DNA from: an uncultured Psychrobacter sp.
GTDB lineage: Bacteria > Pseudomonadota > Gammaproteobacteria > Pseudomonadales > Moraxellaceae
Direction of reading: 5' to 3'
Length of the DNA: 64,000 nt
NCBI GenBank assembly: GCA_947501045.1
Contig: CANMUI010000001.1
Span: 1,054,001 to 1,118,000 of the forward strand
Shown here one piece after another: positions 34,958 to 44,166 of this stretch. Below the pieces are notes generated by a model. The model did no database searches. It saw only the letters and a program-made list of their open reading frames with translations, and was not told where the DNA came from. Position 1 is the first letter of the stretch. The number at the start of each line of letters is the position of its first letter. The position numbers and the translations under genes were made by a program.

Positions 34958-35767
34958 ATGTGGCAACGGATTAAAACGGCGGTTATTTTGGTTATTATCG
35001 TCGGTATTGCGATGTTTACAAGCAAAACACCGATATTATTTATACCTCTGTTAGCCATTGGGGTCACTATCGCGGCCCATGAGTGGACGAAACTGATGCC
35101 CAGATGGCGTCATCCTCCCGTATTTGTACTCATGGTATTAGCCATTACCCTGTTATCATTATGGTTAAAAGTGACATGGGTGTTTTGGTGGATAGCCTCA
35201 CTTATTATTTGGCTTATGGCCTTATCTTGGGTTAGCAAATTTCCCACTCACACTAACTGGTATGGCCGTAAGCTTGGACTCATGGGAGTCATCATACTGA
35301 CTGCGTCTATTACTGCTATGTTTTATCTGTGGCAGCTGTCGGCGTGGTGGCTATTATATGTATTTTTACTGGTGTGGTGCGCGGACAGCGGTGCTTACTT
35401 TGTGGGTCGTAAATTTGGACGCCGCAAAATGTCACCGAATGTTTCGCCTAATAAGAGTATGGAAGGACTTGCGGGCGGTGTGGCAACTGGTTTAGTTGTC
35501 GTCATTGTAATTAGCGTGTTTAAATTGCAATTGACAGGCATAGCACTAATAGCTTTTGTCGCTTTATCGGTAGTCACTATACTGGCATCGGTATTAGGCG
35601 ATTTGTTTGAGTCTATGCTGAAGCGCCGCGCTGGCGTTAAAGACTCGGGCACTTTTCTGCCGGGTCATGGTGGTATACTAGATCGTATTGATTCTTTACT
35701 ATCCGCCATTCCAATATTTGCGCTAGGGTTTTGGCTCGTACAGTACTTAGAATTGATGACTGCTTAA
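34958..35767 (+). CDS. cdsA: Phosphatidate cytidylyltransferase
   Basis: CdsA makes CDP-diacylglycerol from phosphatidate and CTP in the inner membrane, the branch point for all phospholipids. The 269-residue protein has about seven hydrophobic segments and the signature near its end: GDLFESMLKRRAGVKDSG followed by LPGHGGILDRIDS, with the Asp and Lys residues that bind metal and CTP. Also seen is WCADSGAYFVGRKFG. ATG 34958 follows AAGG; TTG 34949 is less likely. Confidence 0.95.
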   Translation: MWQRIKTAVILVIIVGIAMFTSKTPILFIPLLAIGVTIAAHEWTKLMPRWRHPPVFVLMVLAITLLSLWLKVTWVFWWIASLIIWLMALSWVSKFPTHTNWYGRKLGLMGVIILTASITAMFYLWQLSAWWLLYVFLLVWCADSGAYFVGRKFGRRKMSPNVSPNKSMEGLAGGVATGLVVVIVISVFKLQLTGIALIAFVALSVVTILASVLGDLFESMLKRRAGVKDSGTFLPGHGGILDRIDSLLSAIPIFALGFWLVQYLELMTA

Positions 35768-35964
35768 TTGCTAACAGTTATATAGAACTATGCTCTAAAA
35801 AATCTGTTATCTAAATTTTAAAACTAACCTCTATTTATACCTTTTTCGCTAAACCACTTAGCTTTATAAGTGGTTTAGATTAAGCTGAGCGTTTGGTTTT
35901 TATAGGTATTGTACGCTTTAACATTATTATAAGCTCTGATAGTTAATTATAGGTATTGATAGTT

Positions 35965-37176
35965 ATGACGCAACGCATTGCGGTACTTGGTGCAACAGGT
36001 TCTATTGGCGATAGTACGCTAGCTATTTTAGCGGCGCATTCGCAAGATTACGAAGTTTATGCTTTATCCGGTTACCAACGCTTAGATAAGCTATTTGCAC
36101 TTTGTCAGCAGTTTCAGCCGGCGCGTGTCTGTGTACCTGTATCTGAGGTAGATAGCTTTGCTCAACGCCTAAATGAGGCGGGCCTTCGTATTGATGTTGT
36201 AAGCGGCGATCGTGGCCTTATAGAGATTGCAACCGATCCGCAAGTGGATACTGTGGTAGCCGCTATTGTTGGGGCCGCAGGATTGCCATCTACTCTAGAC
36301 GCTGCAAAGGCTGGTAAGCGTATTTTGCTTGCTAATAAAGAAGCCTTGGTAATGGCAGGAGAGGTCATGATGGAGACAGTAAAGAGGCATAGTGCCACTT
36401 TATTGCCGTTAGATTCTGAGCATAACGCTATTTTTCAGTGCTTACCGCTTGCCATACAGCAAGACAATACACAAATTCATACTGCCAGCCATGGTGTACG
36501 TAAGCTTTGGCTGACCGCCTCTGGTGGACCATTTTTACATGAGTCATTTGCACAGATGCAGCAAGCCAGCGTAGCTAAGGCAGTCAAACATCCCAATTGG
36601 TCGATGGGACAAAAGATATCTGTTGATTCGGCGACTATGATGAATAAAGGGCTTGAGCTAATAGAAGCTTGTCATTTATTTGATTTGAGCGAAGAGATGA
36701 TAAATGTCGTTATTCATCCACAAAGTATCATCCACTCAATGGTAGAATATAGAGATGGTAGCTTTTTAGCGCAGCTTGGTAGTCCAGATATGAAAACGCC
36801 AATCGCTCACGCTTTGAGTTATCCTGCGCGTATCGATAGTGGCGTGCAGCCACTAGATTTATATGCACTAAGTGGTTTAGAGTTTATCAAACCTGACTTG
36901 CAAAAATTTGCCTGTTTGCGTCTGGCCCGCCAAGCTATGCAGGCAGGAACGCAGGCAACCATTGTTCTAAACGCGGCTAACGAGATTGCAGTTGCGGCAT
37001 TTTTAGCGGAGCAAGTGCGTCTGACTGACATCGCTGATATTAACGAGCAGGCGTTGTCTGAGATACAAGTACCCCTGCTAGATGCTCATGCAGATATCGA
37101 TGATATCTTAGCCATTGATGCCTTAGCACGACGCTATACTGAGACGCTAGTCGCCAAAATAGCTTATGGCACATGA
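35965..37176 (+). CDS. dxr: 1-deoxy-D-xylulose-5-phosphate reductoisomerase
   Basis: Dxr (IspC) converts DXP to methylerythritol 4-phosphate with NADPH, the committed step of the isoprenoid pathway that feeds UppS. The 403-residue protein has the N-terminal Rossmann motif VLGATGSIGDSTL, the metal and substrate motifs LLPLDSEHNAIFQ and SVDSATMMNKGLE, and the active-site loop CHLFDL. The start ATG 35965 is chosen over TTG 35956 for alignment with the family. It stands 200 bp after cdsA. Confidence 0.96.
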   Translation: MTQRIAVLGATGSIGDSTLAILAAHSQDYEVYALSGYQRLDKLFALCQQFQPARVCVPVSEVDSFAQRLNEAGLRIDVVSGDRGLIEIATDPQVDTVVAAIVGAAGLPSTLDAAKAGKRILLANKEALVMAGEVMMETVKRHSATLLPLDSEHNAIFQCLPLAIQQDNTQIHTASHGVRKLWLTASGGPFLHESFAQMQQASVAKAVKHPNWSMGQKISVDSATMMNKGLELIEACHLFDLSEEMINVVIHPQSIIHSMVEYRDGSFLAQLGSPDMKTPIAHALSYPARIDSGVQPLDLYALSGLEFIKPDLQKFACLRLARQAMQAGTQATIVLNAANEIAVAAFLAEQVRLTDIADINEQALSEIQVPLLDAHADIDDILAIDALARRYTETLVAKIAYGT

Positions 37177-37241
37177 GGATAAATGGGCAATATTAACAGT
37201 AGTAAATGGGCACGAGATAGCCATCCAAACGAGAAAACATC

Positions 37242-38615
37242 ATGACGTTTTTACTGACGCTATTAGCAGCGATTTTCGTGTTAGGACCTCTGATTGCACT
37301 GCATGAATGGGGTCATTATATTGTGGCGCGTTTATGCGGTGTAAAAGTACTGACGTATTCTATTGGTTTTGGTCCCAAGCTGACGGGTTGGACGAGTAAA
37401 AAAAGCGGTATTGATTATCGTATTTCTATGCTACCTCTAGGCGGCTATGTCAAAATGCTCGATGAGCGTGAAGGAGAGGTGGCAAAGGATGAGCAGCATC
37501 TAGCCTTTAATCGTCAGCATCCCATAAAGAAAATCGCTATTGTCGCCGCCGGTCCGGTTATGAATTTTTTGATTGCTATTGCGCTATTTTGGGTGCTATT
37601 CATAACCCCATCTGAGCAGTTGACGACTAAGATTGGACAAGTGCTACCAGATACCCCAGCGGCGATGGCACAGCTCCCAGTCGGCGACAAAATTGTAGCG
37701 ATTGATGGTCATGAGGTGCAGACTTGGGAAGGTATTAACTATCGTTTGGCAGGACGGATGGGTGAGACTGACAGTGTTAGTATTACTTTGCAAGCCGATG
37801 CGCCATCCAATACTACAAAAACTTATCAAGCCCCTGTTAACCAGTTTATGCAAGGCAATGACCAAGGTAAGGATGCATTAACCAGCTTTGGTATGCTGCC
37901 TTGGCAGCCGCAGATTGAACCCATTGTAGGCGAGTTATCACCTGATGGAGCAGCAGTGCGCCAAGGTTTAATGATTGGCGATCGTATCACTGCTATTGAT
38001 GGCACGCCAGTAGATGATTGGATTAGCGCTACGCGTATTATTCGTGATAGCCCTGAGCAGCTACTTAATTTTGCGGTACTGCGCGATGATAAACCAGTAC
38101 AGCTCCAGATCATGCCCCAAGGCAAAAAAGACAATCTAGGTAATACTTATGGCCAAATAGGTGCTATGGTGGCACAATCTGAGATTGTCATTCCTGACAC
38201 CTATAAAACCACAGTAGTTTACGGACCTGGTGAAGCAATAATAAAATCGTTTGAAAAAACTGAGCAATTGGCGGTTATGACGGTCAGCTCTATGGGCAAA
38301 ATGATTTCGGGTATGATTGGCCTTGATAATCTATCCGGCCCTATTACCATTGCTAAAGTTGCCAAACAAAGCTTTGATATCAGTTGGGAGATGGTATTAT
38401 CTACAGCAGCTTTGATTAGTCTAAGTCTTGCCGTACTAAATCTGTTGCCTATTCCGGTATTGGATGGCGGCCATATTGTGTATTATCTTATCGAACTGAT
38501 ACGCGGTAAACCATTGTCAGAAGGCGTGCAAGTGGTCGGATTAAATATCGGTTTACTCTTACTGTTAGGTTTCATGGTGTTAGCGATTGGTAATGACATC
38601 AGCCGCCTGTTTTAA
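37242..38615 (+). CDS. rseP: Site-2 intramembrane protease
   Basis: RseP cleaves the anti-sigma factor RseA in the membrane after DegS, and clears remnant signal peptides. The 457-residue protein has the zinc motif HEWGH at residues 21-25 in the first helix, two periplasmic PDZ domains (about 115-200 and 205-290), and the second active-site motif NLLPIPVLDGGH near residue 400. It has four membrane helices. It follows dxr by 65 bp and precedes bamA, in the common arrangement of envelope genes. Confidence 0.96.
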   Translation: MTFLLTLLAAIFVLGPLIALHEWGHYIVARLCGVKVLTYSIGFGPKLTGWTSKKSGIDYRISMLPLGGYVKMLDEREGEVAKDEQHLAFNRQHPIKKIAIVAAGPVMNFLIAIALFWVLFITPSEQLTTKIGQVLPDTPAAMAQLPVGDKIVAIDGHEVQTWEGINYRLAGRMGETDSVSITLQADAPSNTTKTYQAPVNQFMQGNDQGKDALTSFGMLPWQPQIEPIVGELSPDGAAVRQGLMIGDRITAIDGTPVDDWISATRIIRDSPEQLLNFAVLRDDKPVQLQIMPQGKKDNLGNTYGQIGAMVAQSEIVIPDTYKTTVVYGPGEAIIKSFEKTEQLAVMTVSSMGKMISGMIGLDNLSGPITIAKVAKQSFDISWEMVLSTAALISLSLAVLNLLPIPVLDGGHIVYYLIELIRGKPLSEGVQVVGLNIGLLLLLGFMVLAIGNDISRLF

Positions 38616-38878
38616 TAGTGAGTAGGACGACTTATTGAGAAAGGCACGATATACTAACGTTTGTAAGGATATTAGATTTTGTCGCTGGCAAGCGTTAGTG
38701 TCGCTATTGCATCAGTGCTACTGTACTGATAGCAATTTTTAGTTTATTTTATACGGCATTTTATATAAAGTGTCTTGTGCCATTCCATACCTGAGTCTAG
38801 GGCTTGGTCGTAATTGGACTGGACAAAACACGCTTTTTACCTTAACTTAAGCAAGTTTTTTATTGACGGATAGTGTTT

Positions 38879-41299
38879 ATGCGTACGCCTTTATTTATGA
38901 GTGCGGCTGGGTTGCCGTTAGTTGTAGCAATGATAAGTATGCCGGCCCAAGCGGCTCAGTTTGTGGTCACTGATATCGGCTTCACTGGTCTACAACGCTT
39001 AACCCCTGATAGTCTTTATACGGTTTTGCCGATTACAGTAGGGGATACGGTTACGGATGCTAGCCTTGCAGCGAGTATTAAAGCGCTATATGCCACGGAT
39101 AATTTTGCTAATATTCAAAGTCGTGTTGAAGGCGGACAGCTGCGTTTTGATGTCATTGAACGTCCGATTATCGCTGAGGTCAACTTTGAGGGCAATAAAT
39201 TAATCCCTGAAGAAGGACTTGAGCAAGGTCTTAGTAATGCAGGTCTTGCAGAAGGCGATGTCCTAAAGCAGGCAACGCTACAAGGCGTGGCAAACGAGTT
39301 GCAGCAGCAATACATTAGCCAAGGCTACTATAATAGTAATATCGAGGTCGATCAGACCTTACTTGATGGAAATCGCGTCAGATTAGACGTGCGTTTTATC
39401 GAAGGTAAGCCTGCCAAAGTGGTTGATATTAATGTGATTGGCAATACCCATTTTAGCGATGAAGAGATCAAAGATGTCTTTGCGGTAAAAGAATCTTCAT
39501 GGACAAGGTTTTTATCTAAGTCCGATCGTTATGCACAAGAGAAGCTAGCGGCCAGTTTAGAGAATCTAACTGCATTATATCAAAATGATGGTTATGTGCG
39601 CTTCGCCGTTGATAATGCAGTACTTAATATCAGCGAGGACAAACGCAATGTCTTTGTTGAAGTCAGCTTAAGCGAGGGCGATCAGTACCAGTTTGGTGAG
39701 ATTAACTTCTTAGGCGAGCCAAAATTTGATACCAGTGAGCTTAATGATTTAGTCACCTTTGCGCCCAATGAGCAGTACTCACAAGCTCAGCTTGATGCGA
39801 CCACAGCGGCGCTAAAAAACCGCTACGGTAATGCAGGCTATTATTTGGCTGAAGTGCGTCCAGTACCGCGTATTAATGATGACACTAAAATCGTTGATAT
39901 TGATTACTATATTGATCCTGTGCGTCCTATTTATGTGCGCCGTATCAACTTTAGTGGCAATATTAAGACGCAAGATGAAGTCCTGCGCCGCGAGATGCGC
40001 CAGTTAGAAAGCGCCTTGGCCTCTAATGAGAAAATTCAGCTATCACGGACGCGTTTGATGCGAACTGGTTTTTTCAAAACCGTCACTGTCGATGTCAAGC
40101 CTGTTCCCAATCAGCCCGATCAGATCGATGTTAATTACATAGTTGAAGAGCAGCCCTCCGGTAGCTCGACCATTGCCGCTGGTTACTCACAAAGTGGCGG
40201 GGTTACCTTTCAGTTAGACCTCACCCAAAACAACTTTATGGGTACCGGTAACCGGGTTAATGCCGCGTTATCACGCTCAGAGACTCGTGATTCATATAGT
40301 CTTGGCTACACCGACCCTTACTTTACTGAAAATGGCGTCTCACAAGGTGTTAGTGCTTATTACCGCGAAACTAAGTACGATGATAGAAACGTAAGTAACT
40401 ATGTCACTGACTCTTATGGGGCAACGCTAAGATATGGTTATCCCGTTGATGAAACTAAGAGAGTTAGCGCTGGGATAAACTTCGATAGTACTTCTGTGCG
40501 CGGTGGCCGTTATCTTGGGGTCTCCAACGTGGATCAGATTATTGAAGATGATGGATCAGTGGCAAACTTTGAGGGCAACGATGAATTCGTTGGTCGCACT
40601 GGCTTTAAAAACGATTATAATACCTTTAATCTTTTATTAGGATGGGATTACAGTACGCTCGATCGTCCCGTATTTCCAACTAAAGGTATGAGCCATACTG
40701 TCGATGCCACCTTTGGCTTTGGTGATTCTAATTACCAAAAAGCTATTTATCGCGGTAATATATATTATCCTGTTTATAAAGACGTGATCGCGCGCGGTTA
40801 TACCAAACTTGGTTACGGTAACGACTTGCCATTTTATGAGAATTTCTACGCTGGCGGTTATGGTTCGGTGCGGGGTTATGAAGCATCAACGCTTGGTCCT
40901 AGATCAAAAGCTTACGATGATGCGATTAGAGGCGTTAACCGTATCAGAGATGAAGAGGTGGGCGGTAATGCTCTAGCCACTTTTGGTACTGAGCTGATCC
41001 TGCCAATGCCGTTTAAGGGTGACTGGGCCGATCAAGTACGTCCGGTACTGTTTGCTGAGGGTGGGCAAGTATTTGACACTACCGATAAAGAAGATCGTAC
41101 CTTTGTTGATCCGGTAAGTGGTGATGATACAGGAGTGCCGCTACTAACTCAGGACAATGATCTACGCTTTAGCGCGGGTGCTGGTATTACATGGTATACG
41201 CCTATCGGACCAATCTCACTCAGTTACGCAGTACCCATCGGCGACAAAGAAAACGATGAAACTGAAGAAGTCCAGTTCCAAATTGGTAGTACTTTCTAA
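38879..41299 (+). CDS. bamA: Outer membrane protein assembly factor BamA
   Basis: BamA is the core of the BAM complex, which folds beta-barrel proteins such as LptD into the outer membrane. The 806-residue protein has a signal peptide cleaved after AQA (about residue 22), five POTRA domains (about 25-420) and a C-terminal 16-strand barrel. The barrel contains the conserved VRGYEAS (VRGF-like) loop-6 motif and ends with Phe in FQIGSTF, the C-terminal signature of barrel proteins. ATG 38879 follows GACGGA; a GTG at 38873 is the alternative. The next gene is lpxD, 132 bp away, with no skp between. Confidence 0.97.
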   Translation: MRTPLFMSAAGLPLVVAMISMPAQAAQFVVTDIGFTGLQRLTPDSLYTVLPITVGDTVTDASLAASIKALYATDNFANIQSRVEGGQLRFDVIERPIIAEVNFEGNKLIPEEGLEQGLSNAGLAEGDVLKQATLQGVANELQQQYISQGYYNSNIEVDQTLLDGNRVRLDVRFIEGKPAKVVDINVIGNTHFSDEEIKDVFAVKESSWTRFLSKSDRYAQEKLAASLENLTALYQNDGYVRFAVDNAVLNISEDKRNVFVEVSLSEGDQYQFGEINFLGEPKFDTSELNDLVTFAPNEQYSQAQLDATTAALKNRYGNAGYYLAEVRPVPRINDDTKIVDIDYYIDPVRPIYVRRINFSGNIKTQDEVLRREMRQLESALASNEKIQLSRTRLMRTGFFKTVTVDVKPVPNQPDQIDVNYIVEEQPSGSSTIAAGYSQSGGVTFQLDLTQNNFMGTGNRVNAALSRSETRDSYSLGYTDPYFTENGVSQGVSAYYRETKYDDRNVSNYVTDSYGATLRYGYPVDETKRVSAGINFDSTSVRGGRYLGVSNVDQIIEDDGSVANFEGNDEFVGRTGFKNDYNTFNLLLGWDYSTLDRPVFPTKGMSHTVDATFGFGDSNYQKAIYRGNIYYPVYKDVIARGYTKLGYGNDLPFYENFYAGGYGSVRGYEASTLGPRSKAYDDAIRGVNRIRDEEVGGNALATFGTELILPMPFKGDWADQVRPVLFAEGGQVFDTTDKEDRTFVDPVSGDDTGVPLLTQDNDLRFSAGAGITWYTPIGPISLSYAVPIGDKENDETEEVQFQIGSTF

Positions 41300-41431
41300 G
41301 CTTGAGGAGCTGTTTTAGACCAACCGTTAATAGGCTTATTGATACCATGTTTCTATAATTTATATTGGCGCTCAAACTGATCTTCCAGCTTGACGCCAGT
41401 TTTACTTCTACTATCCATATTACTATTAATT

Positions 41432-42442
41432 ATGATAACGATTGATCAACTTATCTGCAGAATTGAGCAACGTCAGCCAGTATTGAATAAAGATGAGCTT
41501 AACCCTGAGCAGTTGCAGTTAGCTTTGGGTAGCATCGGCAATTTGATGACTGCTAATGAGTCACAGCTGAGCTTTTTAGCAGACCCAAGTTATACTGACA
41601 GTTTAAAAAGTACTCAGGCAGGCGCCGTACTGGTCACTGAAGAGTATCGCGATCAGGTGCCAAAACACGCCCTAGCTTTGGTTGTTGCCAATCCTTATTT
41701 AGCTTACGCTAGTAGTAGCCAGATTTTTGTGCCTCAGACAGATAGTCGTATTCATCCAACAGCAATTATTGCTAAGAGCGCGGTGATTGGTGCTGACGTG
41801 AGTATTGGGCCTTATTGTGTGATCGGCGAGCATGTACATATTGGTACAGGCAGCCGTCTTGATAGTCACGTAGTGATTGAAGCCCATGCAATTGTTGGTG
41901 AAGGCTGTATACTTAAGTCGCAAGTAGTGATAGCTCATAACTGCATTATTGGTGATCACGTACGCTTGCACGCTGCTGTCAGTATTGGCGCTGAAGGTTT
42001 TGGGTTTGCGCCAACGTCAGATATTAGCCATAGTGGCTGGGAGCGCATTGCTCAGTTGGGACGGGTCATTATCGGTGATTATGTACGTATTGGCAGTCAT
42101 ACCTGTGTTGATCGCGGTGCGATTGGAGATACTGTCATAGGTAATCATGTCATTATCGACAATTTAGTACAGGTTGCACATAATGTCCGTATCGGTGCTG
42201 GTACTGCTATTGCGGCTAAAACAGGCATCGCTGGTAGTACTACTATTGGTAAGCGCTGCATAATTGGTGGTGCTGTTGGCATTAATGGACATATTGAAAT
42301 AACAGATGATGTGACTTTATCAGGTATGACCATGGTGACTAAATCTATAAAAACGGCGGGTTCTTATTCGTCTGGAACCGCAGCTATGCCCACTGCTAAA
42401 TGGCGACGAGCAGCAGTGCGCTTTCGCCAGCTAGGCGACTAG
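41432..42442 (+). CDS. lpxD: UDP-3-O-(3-hydroxyacyl)glucosamine N-acyltransferase
   Basis: LpxD adds the second hydroxyacyl chain, in the third step of lipid A synthesis. The 336-residue protein has the N-terminal uridine-binding domain (LpxD-specific) and then a left-handed beta helix of hexapeptide repeats (IHPTAIIAKSAVIGADVSIG and onward). The catalytic His is in VQVAHNVRIG. The frame opens from a TTG at 41390, but MITIDQL at 41432 matches the family start. It has no strong ribosome site. It is followed by fabZ and lpxA. Confidence 0.95.
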   Translation: MITIDQLICRIEQRQPVLNKDELNPEQLQLALGSIGNLMTANESQLSFLADPSYTDSLKSTQAGAVLVTEEYRDQVPKHALALVVANPYLAYASSSQIFVPQTDSRIHPTAIIAKSAVIGADVSIGPYCVIGEHVHIGTGSRLDSHVVIEAHAIVGEGCILKSQVVIAHNCIIGDHVRLHAAVSIGAEGFGFAPTSDISHSGWERIAQLGRVIIGDYVRIGSHTCVDRGAIGDTVIGNHVIIDNLVQVAHNVRIGAGTAIAAKTGIAGSTTIGKRCIIGGAVGINGHIEITDDVTLSGMTMVTKSIKTAGSYSSGTAAMPTAKWRRAAVRFRQLGD

Positions 42443-42572
42443 GTTTTAAGTCCTTGTTTTACCTTAGTCCTAGTTATATTTGAACTGTTATTTATAGCAT
42501 TATTTATTGTCTAGTAATTTATATTAAAAGTTGATAATCAACAGCATGCAACAACTGCAAGGAAGCTTAGTT

Positions 42573-43082
42573 ATGAGCACCAATGACATCGATAATTTAA
42601 CCAATGAAGACATTAAGACGTTATCCGAGCAAGGTCTAACATTACCACTCACGTATCATACGCTCAAACATTATTTGCCGCATCGTTATCCCTTTATGTT
42701 AGTGGATAAGATCACAGCCTGCAAACCCGGCGAATGCATTACTGGTATTAAGAACGTGACTATCAATGAAGAGTTCTTTAACGGTCATTTTCCTGATGAG
42801 CCGATTATGCCAGGTGTGCTGATGGTTGAGTCCATGGCACAGGTTTCTGGAGTTTTGGGCTTTATTAGTGCTGGATTAACTGCTGAGGATGGTTATCTGT
42901 ATTTATTTGCAGGGGTTGATAAGGTACGTTTTAAACGCCGAGTGATTCCTGGTGATCAGCTGGTTATTCGAGCTAAAACAGTCATGCAAAAACACGGTAT
43001 TTATAAATTTGATTGTACGGTTCATGTTGAAGATAAACTTGCTGCTAGTGCACAAATAATGATTGCTCGACAAGAACAGTAG
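42573..43082 (+). CDS. fabZ: 3-hydroxyacyl-ACP dehydratase
   Basis: FabZ dehydrates 3-hydroxyacyl-ACP and competes with LpxA/LpxD for the same substrates, so its position between them is meaningful. The 169-residue protein has a hot-dog fold with LPHRYPFMLVDKI, the active-site His and following Glu in NGHFPDEPIMPGVLMVE, and KVRFKRRVIPGDQ. An N-terminal extension of about 20 residues is present. ATG 42573 follows AAGGAAG; an ATG at 42531 has no such site. Confidence 0.96.
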   Translation: MSTNDIDNLTNEDIKTLSEQGLTLPLTYHTLKHYLPHRYPFMLVDKITACKPGECITGIKNVTINEEFFNGHFPDEPIMPGVLMVESMAQVSGVLGFISAGLTAEDGYLYLFAGVDKVRFKRRVIPGDQLVIRAKTVMQKHGIYKFDCTVHVEDKLAASAQIMIARQEQ

Positions 43083-43145
43083 TGCCAAGAGTTGTATGTT
43101 TTGTTTTACCATTTACTTGCATGAAATGATATAAAGGCCTGCATT

Positions 43146-43922
43146 ATGAGTCAGATTCATCCCACAGCGCTTATCGCTTCATCCGCTACGATTGATGAAA
43201 CCGCGGTTATCGGACCATATTGTATTGTGGGTGATGAGGTGACTATTGGCGCACATACTGTACTACATCGACATGTGGTGGTAGCAAGGCTGACTCGAAT
43301 CGGACAACATAATCAGATTTATCAGTTCGCAAGTATCGGTGAGGATCCGCAAGATCTAAAATATGCAGGTGAGCGTACTTGGCTTGAGATTGGTGACTAT
43401 AATACTATCCGAGAAGCTTGTAGCTTGCATCGCGGTACGGTACAAGATAAAAGCTTGACTAAAATTGGTAATCATAATTTGCTAATGGTAAATACTCACG
43501 TCGCTCATGATTGCTCAATTGGAGATCATAATGTAGTGGCTAATAATGTAGGTATCGCAGGGCACGTACGTATAGGTAACCACACTATCATTGGCGGTAA
43601 TTCAGGCATTCATCAATTTTGTAAAGTTGATGATTACAGCCTAGTAGGCGGTGCCAGCTTAATCTTAAAAGATGTAGCAGCGTTTACTATGGTTTCAGGA
43701 AACCCTGCGCACGCCCATGGATTAAATATAGAAGGCATGCGCCGCAAAGGTTGGACACAGCAAACGATCGATAAGCTACGTCAAGCTTATGTTACTGTTT
43801 TTAGGTCGGGCTTAACGACTGCGCAGGCACTTGCTGTGTTGCAAGAAGAGCTACCAAAAGAACCAAAGATTCAGCTACTTATAGACTCATTACAGCATAG
43901 TGAGCGCGGCGTTGTTCGATAG
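43146..43922 (+). CDS. lpxA: UDP-N-acetylglucosamine O-acyltransferase
   Basis: LpxA transfers a 3-hydroxyacyl chain to UDP-GlcNAc, the first step of lipid A synthesis. The 258-residue trimer has hexapeptide repeats forming a left-handed beta helix (IHPTALIASSATIDETAVIG and others), catalytic His in THVAHDCSIG, and the helical C-terminal domain with GMRRKGW. Length is as usual. It ends with a good terminator; lpxB, often next, is not here. Confidence 0.96.
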   Translation: MSQIHPTALIASSATIDETAVIGPYCIVGDEVTIGAHTVLHRHVVVARLTRIGQHNQIYQFASIGEDPQDLKYAGERTWLEIGDYNTIREACSLHRGTVQDKSLTKIGNHNLLMVNTHVAHDCSIGDHNVVANNVGIAGHVRIGNHTIIGGNSGIHQFCKVDDYSLVGGASLILKDVAAFTMVSGNPAHAHGLNIEGMRRKGWTQQTIDKLRQAYVTVFRSGLTTAQALAVLQEELPKEPKIQLLIDSLQHSERGVVR

Positions 43923-43962
43923 AAATTCTATTAATATATTAAAAGATAACTATCATTTTATT

Positions 43963-43991
43963 AAGCCATAATTAAATATTATGGCTTTTTT
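43963..43991 (+). terminator. Rho-independent terminator after lpxA
   Basis: AAGCCATAAT/ATTATGGCTT (10-bp perfect stem, 5-nt loop) is followed by a T-run, 40 bp after the lpxA stop. It closes the envelope block. Confidence 0.9.
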
Positions 43992-44166
43992 GTGTTTATG
44001 AGTACTTGACTTTTGGTATTGATTAGCAGAAACTTTCTAAAGATATGTAGTAAGGTTGTAGTAACCTATTTTAATGAACTGCTTATTTGTAACCTCTATA
44101 TTGATTTGGCCATTTCTTGGTTTATTAGATTTGAGTAGCTTACTATTATAATTTTAGGAGTAGTGT

